The translations under genes and the position numbers were made by a program. Shown here in pieces: positions 8,062-12,381 of a stretch of DNA of 12,381 nucleotides. Numbering within the stretch: position 1 is the first letter of the stretch; the number at the start of each line of letters is the position of its first letter. The notes beneath the pieces are model-generated. The model was not told the DNA's origin and searched no databases. It was given only the letters and a program-made list of their open reading frames with translations. The DNA comes from Dehalococcoidia bacterium CG2_30_46_19 (GTDB lineage: Bacteria > Chloroflexota > Dehalococcoidia > GIF9 > AB-539-J10), in NCBI GenBank assembly GCA_001872925.1, contig MNYD01000159.1, positions 1 to 12,381 on the forward strand, written 5' to 3'.

Positions 8062-9477
8062 TTGAAATCTAGTAATCATGGTAAATTAAAATTCAAAACT
8101 CTTTTTGTTTGCCAGCAATGTGGCAAGGAAAGTCCTAAATGGTTAGGCCGTTGCCCTGAGTGTGGCACTTGGAATAGCCTCGTAGAAACAACGGTCAGTT
8201 CTTCTCACCTGTCTTACAGCAGAACCGCCCTTAAAAGAAATAAACCCCAGGAGCTTTCCAAAGTAGAGAAGAGCACACTGTCCCGCCTCAGCCTCGGTTT
8301 CTCTGAGATAAACCGTGTTCTAGGAGGCGGTTTAGTGCCTGGCTCCGTAGTCCTCATCGCCGGAGAACCAGGAGTAGGCAAATCCACACTGTTACTTCAA
8401 GCTTCAGCAATGATAGCTAAAGATAAACAACCTGTGGGCTATATTTCTGGAGAAGAATCTATCAATCAAGTTAAACTCAGGGCTGAACGTTTGAACATAA
8501 ATGGTGAGGGGCTTCTCTTTCTCTCTGAAGCCGACATAGCTATTATTATTGAGCATTTGGAGGAAATTTCACCTAAATTGGTGGTCATTGACTCCATTCA
8601 AACTATGTACCTGGAAGATATCTCGGGGATGCCAGGTAGCGTCTCTCAAGTGCGGGAATGCACATCGAGGATAATGCGCTGGGCAAAGGAAAATGATGTG
8701 CCAGTACTGCTTGCTGGTCATGTGACCAAAGACGGTTCTATTGCTGGTCCTGGAACGTTGGAACATATTGTCGATGTAGTCCTTTATTTCGAAGGTGAGC
8801 CTTTTAGCAGCTACCGTGTGCTGCGAGGTATTAAAAACCGCTTCGGCTCCACTAATGAAGTTGGACTTTTCGAAATGGGCAACAGTGGGTTAGTGGAAGT
8901 AGATAACCCATCCCAAGCTTTGTTATCCAGGCATACCGATGCCACCACCGGCTCAGTGGTAGTGTCCACACTTGAAGGGAGTCGCCCCTTGCTCGTGGAG
9001 CTACAAGCATTAACCACCACGACCAGTTTTACTCTACCAAGACGCATCGCCAACGGCGTTGACTTTAACCGCCTGCTTCTAATTATCGCTGTGCTTACCA
9101 AACGCGCTGGGTTAAGGCTTTTTAACCAGGATGTTATCGTCAACGTCACCGGTGGATTGAGACTTAGTGAGCCAGCAATCGACCTTGGAATCGCCTTAGC
9201 TATTGCTTCTAGCTTCAGCGACCGTGTGCCGATTCCACGCTCAGCTGTGTTCGGCGAAATAGGGCTAAACGGAGAGATTAGAACTGTACCACAAGTAGAA
9301 AGACGAATCGCTGAAGCAGCTAGACTGGGCCTTAAAACTTGCCTCATCCCCAAACTCCCTCAAAAACCCGTGCTTAACCACGTCGATATTCAACTGCTCG
9401 AAGCTAACTCTCTAGGCGAAGCCCTTCGATTAGGACTTACCAGGAAAACCAAGAGGGAGATAATCGGTGGTGAATAA
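8062..9477 (+). CDS. radA: DNA repair protein RadA/Sms
   Basis: RadA is a RecA-like ATPase and helicase that helps process recombination intermediates and branch migration in the cytoplasm. The N-terminal zinc finger is CxxC...CxxC (Cys17, Cys20, Cys31, Cys34). The RecA-like core has Walker A GEPGVGKST (101-109), a Walker B-like LVVIDS (173-178) and the RadA-specific KNRFGSTNEVG (258-268). The C-terminal third is Lon-protease-like (NVTGGLRLSEPAIDLGIALA). The 471 residues are a normal length. The start is TTG at 8062: an in-frame TAA at 8050-8052 bounds it upstream and no ATG or GTG lies between that stop and the zinc finger. No convincing Shine-Dalgarno is visible. The gap after aor is 17 nt. 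The gene overlaps ispD by 11 nt. Arginine codon use is intermediate (13 of about 30 AGR). Confidence 0.96.
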   Translation: MKSSNHGKLKFKTLFVCQQCGKESPKWLGRCPECGTWNSLVETTVSSSHLSYSRTALKRNKPQELSKVEKSTLSRLSLGFSEINRVLGGGLVPGSVVLIAGEPGVGKSTLLLQASAMIAKDKQPVGYISGEESINQVKLRAERLNINGEGLLFLSEADIAIIIEHLEEISPKLVVIDSIQTMYLEDISGMPGSVSQVRECTSRIMRWAKENDVPVLLAGHVTKDGSIAGPGTLEHIVDVVLYFEGEPFSSYRVLRGIKNRFGSTNEVGLFEMGNSGLVEVDNPSQALLSRHTDATTGSVVVSTLEGSRPLLVELQALTTTTSFTLPRRIANGVDFNRLLLIIAVLTKRAGLRLFNQDVIVNVTGGLRLSEPAIDLGIALAIASSFSDRVPIPRSAVFGEIGLNGEIRTVPQVERRIAEAARLGLKTCLIPKLPQKPVLNHVDIQLLEANSLGEALRLGLTRKTKREIIGGE

Positions 9478-10168
9478 GACCCCCAAGCTAGGAGCCATCA
9501 TAGCCGCTGCAGGTGACAGCCAGAGAATGGGTAACCTGAGTAAAATCTTTGCCCTTCTTAAAGATAAACCTTTGTTAGCTTGGTCAATAGATACCTGCCA
9601 AAAATGCGACTTGATTAACCAAATAGTTATTGCGCTGAGAAGCGAAGACCTAGAGTTAGGGCAAAAATTAGCCCGAGAAAGAGCATGGACTAAGGTTAGT
9701 GATATATACCCTGGTGGCTCATTGCGGCAAGATTCTGTAAAGCGAGGCCTGCATAAGCTAGTAAATTGCACCTGGGTTATGATCCATGATGGCGCACGTC
9801 CTTTCCTGACTGTGAATTTAATCCAGAAGGGGATAGAAGCAGCGAGGGAAACCGGAGCAGCTATAGCTGCAGTGCCGGTTAAAGAAACGATTAAATTTGC
9901 CAATGACACTGAAATAATTGAAAAAACTCTCCAGCGTAGCAAACTATGGATAGCACAAACCCCACAGATGTTCAAATTTGAGATAATAACAAAAGCCTAC
10001 GAAGCACTCAACGTGGAAGTGACTGATGATGCTGCTGCCGTTGAGCTTCTTGGCTATAAGGTAAAGCTTTACCCAGGCACCTACCAGAATATAAAGATAA
10101 CCACCCCTGCCGATCTATCTTTAGCGGAGGTCATTGCTAGTGATGTTGAGAGTGGGCATCGGCTATGA
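9467..10168 (+). CDS. ispD: 2-C-methyl-D-erythritol 4-phosphate cytidylyltransferase
   Basis: IspD makes CDP-methylerythritol from MEP and CTP, the third step of the MEP isoprenoid pathway. Its 233 residues match the family. The CTP-binding loop is AIIAAAGDSQRMG (10-22), followed by Lys26; Arg20 and Lys26 correspond to the catalytic Arg and Lys. GGSLRQDSVKRGL (83-95), IHDGARPF with Asp108, TPQMFK and DDAAAVE (187-193) complete the signature, and ITTPADLSLAE closes the domain. The loop reads GDSQRMG where G.G.RMG is commoner. The start is GTG at 9467, with a second GTG immediately after it (9470) as an equal alternative. It overlaps the end of radA by 11 nt, and AGAGGGAG (9452-9459) can serve as ribosome binding site. 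It also overlaps ispF, the next enzyme but one in the pathway. Confidence 0.95.
   Translation: MVNKTPKLGAIIAAAGDSQRMGNLSKIFALLKDKPLLAWSIDTCQKCDLINQIVIALRSEDLELGQKLARERAWTKVSDIYPGGSLRQDSVKRGLHKLVNCTWVMIHDGARPFLTVNLIQKGIEAARETGAAIAAVPVKETIKFANDTEIIEKTLQRSKLWIAQTPQMFKFEIITKAYEALNVEVTDDAAAVELLGYKVKLYPGTYQNIKITTPADLSLAEVIASDVESGHRL
10126..10130 (+). promoter_or_regulatory. Shine-Dalgarno that helps choose the ispF start
   Basis: GGAGG inside the end of ispD is followed by TTG (10134), GTG (10140) and ATG (10143) in the same frame. Its spacing to TTG is only 3 nt, too short; GTG and ATG are 9 and 12 nt away. The ATG gives the usual family N-terminus. Confidence 0.6.
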
Positions 10169-10622
10169 TTGCCACCCCCTTGTTCCAGAGCGCAAGCTAA
10201 TCCTGGGAGGAGTTCATATCCCCTTTGATAAAGGCTTATTGGGATATAGTGACGCCGATGTGGTAGCTCATGCCATAATTGATGCTTTATGCGGTGCTGC
10301 CGATTTAGGCGATATTGGCACCCAATTTCCCCCAGAAAATCCAGAGTACGAAAATATCTCCAGCTTAATTTTACTAGCTAAAATCGCTGAACAAATAAGC
10401 AAAAAGGAATTCAAGATAGTCAACATTGATGTTACCATCATTGCTCAACATCCCAGATTATCCCCTTTCACCTCCGAAATGAGGAAACAAATTAGCCATT
10501 CACTGAACATCGAACCATCACAGATAACAGTAAAAGCCACCACTACCAACGGTTTAGGCTTTATCGGCAGAGGGGAGGGAATAGCTGCTCAATCTATTGC
10601 TTTAATCAGGAAAAAAAGCTAG
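10143..10622 (+). CDS. ispF: 2-C-methyl-D-erythritol 2,4-cyclodiphosphate synthase
   Basis: IspF cyclises CDP-methylerythritol 2-phosphate to MEcPP with release of CMP, the fifth step of the MEP pathway; family members are homotrimers. From ATG 10143 the protein has 159 residues, the usual length. Metal ligands Asp9 and His11 (GIGYDCH) and His43 (DVVAHAI) are present, with GYSDADV (34-40), DLGDIGTQFPP, the conserved AQHPRLSPF loop and the C-terminal TTTNGLGFIGRGEGIAA signature. The frame also opens at TTG 10134 (162 residues) and GTG 10140, but ATG gives the typical MLRVGIGYD start. It overlaps ispD by 26 nt. Its TAG stop shares a CTAG palindrome with the stop of the opposing gene. IspE, which acts between IspD and IspF, is not in the window. 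Confidence 0.95.
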   Translation: MLRVGIGYDCHPLVPERKLILGGVHIPFDKGLLGYSDADVVAHAIIDALCGAADLGDIGTQFPPENPEYENISSLILLAKIAEQISKKEFKIVNIDVTIIAQHPRLSPFTSEMRKQISHSLNIEPSQITVKATTTNGLGFIGRGEGIAAQSIALIRKKS

Positions 10623-10891
10623 CTTACCACCATATCGTAGCTCAAGTTATCCCCTTGCCAATAAATCATAAATTTAACCGTCTTTCCTTGAATCAAATAT
10701 TTCTCGCTTTCGCTGCGAAGTTTTCTAAAATCCATCCTTTCCAGAAAGGCTTTAAGAAGCTCAATTTGCCCGGCAAGCTCTTTATCCCCTGCTTCACCCT
10801 CCATATACTTATTTGCCAAATTCCAATATGCTTCTTTGGCTACAGTCTCTATGCAATGCGAAAGTGACGGAACAAGTTCCATACTACACAT
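10619..10891 (-). CDS. Unrecognised 90-residue protein
   Basis: I do not recognise this family. The protein is 90 residues, soluble in appearance, without signal peptide, membrane segment or metal-binding cysteines. The first two thirds look helical and highly charged, with KELAGQIELLKAFLERMDF followed by RKLRSESEKYL; the end, VKFMIYWQGDNLSYDMVVS, looks like two beta strands around a turn. This mix of amphipathic helices and a regular beta hairpin is unlike a random frame, so I think it is real. The start is ATG at 10891, with an in-frame ATG at 10882 as an alternative; neither has a Shine-Dalgarno. A promoter-like element ends 7 nt before the first ATG, so the mRNA may be leaderless. Its stop overlaps the ispF stop by 4 nt on the opposite strand. 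No function can be assigned. Confidence 0.68.
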   Translation of the reverse strand: MCSMELVPSLSHCIETVAKEAYWNLANKYMEGEAGDKELAGQIELLKAFLERMDFRKLRSESEKYLIQGKTVKFMIYWQGDNLSYDMVVS

Positions 10892-10898
10892 ATTTTAA

Positions 10899-10928
10899 GT
10901 TATAACAATGACGCCTCATTGTTTTCAA
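10899..10928 (-). promoter_or_regulatory. Candidate promoter of the 90-residue gene
   Basis: On the minus strand TTGAAA (10928-10923) and TATAAC (10904-10899) are 18 nt apart, each matching consensus at five of six bases. Only 7 nt separate the -10 box from the ATG at 10891, which predicts a leaderless or nearly leaderless transcript. The whole spacer is occupied by an inverted repeat. Confidence 0.5.
10904..10923. repeat. Perfect 8-bp inverted repeat, candidate operator
   Basis: AACAATGA (10904-10911) and TCATTGTT (10916-10923) are exact reverse complements around a 4-nt CGCC centre. The repeat fills the interval between the -35 and -10 boxes of the minus-strand gene, the classic position for a repressor site. 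On the plus strand it is followed by a short T-run, so a weak terminator hairpin is an alternative; the stem is AT-rich. Confidence 0.55.
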
Positions 10929-10995
10929 ATGGCAAGATTATTTTTGCGAGAATATTGCAATTCACCTATCGGGAGGGTAACATCCCTTTAAAGCA

Positions 10996-11472
10996 ATGGA
11001 GCAAATCTGGGCACCCTGGAGGATAGAATACATACAAAAGGCTAAGGAGAAAGGCTGTATTCTGTGCCAAAAACCTAAAGAGAATAATGATGAAGCAAAT
11101 TTCATCCTCCAACGTGGCAGCACCAACTTCATAATGCTAAATGCCTTTCCATATAACCCGGGGCATGTAATGGTAGCACCCTACCGGCATATAGCAAACC
11201 TTCAAAATTTAACCGATGACGAAGCCAAAGAGCACTTTACCATGGTCAAGAAGAGCATTGAGCTTTTAACGGAGATAATGAAGCCCGCGGGGTTCAATAT
11301 TGGGTTAAACCTGGGTAAGGTTGCCGGTGCCGGCATCGAAGGGCATCTCCACACTCATATAGTGCCTCGATGGGAGGGCGATGTTAATTTTATGCCAGTA
11401 TTATGTGACACGAGGGTTATCGCAGAGGCACTGGCTGATACTTATCGGAAACTAAAGGCTGGGATAATTTAA
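10996..11472 (+). CDS. HIT-family nucleotide hydrolase or Ap4A phosphorylase-like protein
   Basis: HIT proteins hydrolyse or phosphorolyse nucleotide phosphoanhydride or phosphoramidate bonds, such as those of diadenosine polyphosphates. The 158-residue protein has the histidine triad HLHTHIV (His117, His119, His121) within GAGIEGHLHTHIVPRW, and NPGHVMVAPYRH (54-65) earlier. The N-terminus IWAPWRIEYI with CILC (Cys21, Cys24) is typical of the subfamily related to mycobacterial Ap4A phosphorylase, where the cysteines may bind zinc. The start is ATG at 10996; an in-frame TAA at 10978 bounds the frame. The only purine-rich stretch, GGGAGGG (10971-10977), is 18 nt away, too far for a standard site. 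A poor promoter match, TTGCAA (10955) and TAACAT (10978), is possible. The stop abuts the stop of pheA with no base between. The substrate is not determined by sequence. Confidence 0.9.
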   Translation: MEQIWAPWRIEYIQKAKEKGCILCQKPKENNDEANFILQRGSTNFIMLNAFPYNPGHVMVAPYRHIANLQNLTDDEAKEHFTMVKKSIELLTEIMKPAGFNIGLNLGKVAGAGIEGHLHTHIVPRWEGDVNFMPVLCDTRVIAEALADTYRKLKAGII

Positions 11473-12291
11473 TCACTGTTCCCACTGAGGATAAGAACCC
11501 AGTATCTTAATGAAAGTAGCTTCCTGTTTTAGCCTCTCTATCGCTTCCCGGTAAACTTTGCTACCCAGGTGACCCTCAAAATCAACATAGAATATGTATT
11601 CCCAAGGTTTATTTTTGCTTGGCCTTGATTCTAATTTCGTCAGGTTTATATTTTGGGTAGCAAAGATTCCCAGCACAGAATAGAGTGCACCAGGTACGTT
11701 CTTCGTGCCGAAGACCAGAGAGGTCTTGCTCTTCCGCGTTAGCTTGGATTCCTGCTTGGAAATAGCGAAAAATTTAGTGTAGTTATCCCTGTTATTTTCT
11801 ATTTTAGGGGCTAAAATCTGCAAACCATAAATATCGGCAGCCCTTTTGCTAGCCACAGCTGCACATCCCGTTAACGCGCCTTCACTTATCATCTTGGCAC
11901 TGCCCGCAGTGTCGTAGCCGGGTACTATGTTGACCTTCAATTTTCTTAAAAATTGTTCGCATTGAGCCAGGGCTTGAGGATGTGAATAAATCGTTTTTAT
12001 GCTACCTAGACTTTCACCTGGTAAAGCCATTAAACAATGGCTTATCCTGAGGATAATTTCAGCAAATATATTAAGGGGGTATTCTAACAGCAAGTCATAA
12101 GTTTCGTTAATGCTACCTGCTTGTGAATTTTCCACTGGCACCACCCCAAAATTAGCCTTATCTTCCAACACAGTCTGGAAAACATCTCTAAGCCGAGCAC
12201 AAGGCAAAAAGGCAGCGCCCTCACCGAAAAACTTCACCACTGCGTCTTCGCTAAAAGCGCCTCTTTCCCCCTGAAATGCAACTTTGGACAT
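11473..12291 (-). CDS. pheA: Prephenate dehydratase with C-terminal ACT domain
   Basis: This enzyme converts prephenate to phenylpyruvate, the committed step of phenylalanine synthesis. The 272 residues are typical of the monofunctional bacterial enzyme: there is no fused chorismate mutase. The catalytic domain (about 1-178) begins VAFQGERGAFSEDA and includes GVVPVENSQAGSI (49-61). The catalytic motif is DNYTKFFAI: Thr172 and Phe174 are kept, but Lys173 replaces the usual Arg of TRF. The ACT domain (about 188-268) has GALYSVLGIFA and NLTKLESRPSK, the regions that bind phenylalanine for feedback inhibition, so allosteric control is expected. The start ATG at 12291 has GGGAGAG about 9 nt upstream, inside the end of the preceding minus-strand gene, only 5 nt away. 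It probably belongs to a larger operon entering from the right. Confidence 0.95.
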   Translation of the reverse strand: MSKVAFQGERGAFSEDAVVKFFGEGAAFLPCARLRDVFQTVLEDKANFGVVPVENSQAGSINETYDLLLEYPLNIFAEIILRISHCLMALPGESLGSIKTIYSHPQALAQCEQFLRKLKVNIVPGYDTAGSAKMISEGALTGCAAVASKRAADIYGLQILAPKIENNRDNYTKFFAISKQESKLTRKSKTSLVFGTKNVPGALYSVLGIFATQNINLTKLESRPSKNKPWEYIFYVDFEGHLGSKVYREAIERLKQEATFIKILGSYPQWEQ

Positions 12292-12296
12292 CGCGA

Positions 12297-12381
12297 CTAA
12301 CTCTCCCTAAATATAGCTTGAAGCGAGCCTATATTTTCAGTAGGAACCAAGCAGATGAGCTGGTTACCCTCTTTTAAAACA
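12297..12381 (-). CDS. 3' end of an unidentified gene upstream of pheA
   Basis: Reading the minus strand from the window edge gives 27 sense codons and a TAG at 12299-12297. The peptide ends with LICLVPTENIGSLQAIFRES. It is 5 nt upstream of pheA and contains the purine-rich site that would serve pheA, which supports a translated upstream gene in the same operon. The pattern KEGNQL.CLVP...L..IF loosely resembles the end of TrkA-C (RCK_C) domains, but it is too short to name. Confidence 0.6.
   Translation of the reverse strand, partial: VLKEGNQLICLVPTENIGSLQAIFRES

Noticed and set aside
8811..9975. Two minus-strand open frames of about 180 codons opposite radA and ispD
   Set aside because: They lie wholly antisense to strongly supported genes, with Ser/Leu/Arg-rich peptides typical of reverse-strand shadows.
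10971..10998. Small hairpin AGGG-TAACAT-CCCT before the HIT start as a translation switch
   Set aside because: The stem is only 4 bp and the purine stretch is 18 nt from the ATG; too weak to claim regulation.

Overview
The window looks like a compact, moderately AT-rich chromosome segment from an anaerobic bacterium. My best guess is a member of the Chloroflexota, near Dehalococcoidia. The guess rests on gene order (clpC, radA, ispD, ispF), on a tungsten/molybdopterin aldehyde oxidoreductase paired with an Fe-dependent alcohol dehydrogenase, and on very short intergenic gaps. A clostridial relative cannot be excluded from this sequence alone. No rRNA, tRNA, CRISPR array, insertion sequence or phage gene was recognised.

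Layout. (1) Positions 1-1984, minus strand: phosphoenolpyruvate synthase (ppsA), which loses its C-terminus at the window edge. (2) 1985-2187: a divergent intergenic region with a near-consensus sigma-70 promoter facing clpC and a weaker candidate facing ppsA. (3) 2188-10622, plus strand: a run of seven genes, clpC, a minimal biotinyl carrier protein, an Fe-alcohol dehydrogenase, an aldehyde:ferredoxin oxidoreductase, radA, ispD and ispF. (4) 10619-10891, minus strand: an unrecognised 90-residue protein whose candidate promoter contains a perfect inverted repeat. (5) 10996-11472, plus strand: a HIT-family nucleotide hydrolase or phosphorylase. (6) 11473-12381, minus strand: prephenate dehydratase (pheA), preceded by the last 27 codons of an unidentified gene.

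How the parts relate. ClpC (protein quality control), RadA (recombination) and IspD/IspF (MEP isoprenoid pathway) form an old housekeeping neighbourhood also seen in Firmicutes. Between clpC and radA lies a metabolic block. The alcohol dehydrogenase could interconvert an alcohol and an aldehyde with NAD(P)H. The AOR could oxidise the aldehyde to an acid, reducing ferredoxin, or work in reverse. These two genes have strong Shine-Dalgarno sequences and prefer AGA/AGG arginine codons, unlike clpC, which suggests a separate origin. PpsA (gluconeogenesis) and PheA (phenylalanine synthesis) belong to flanking minus-strand units. Both convergent gene pairs on the right abut or overlap at their stop codons, leaving no room for ordinary intergenic terminators.
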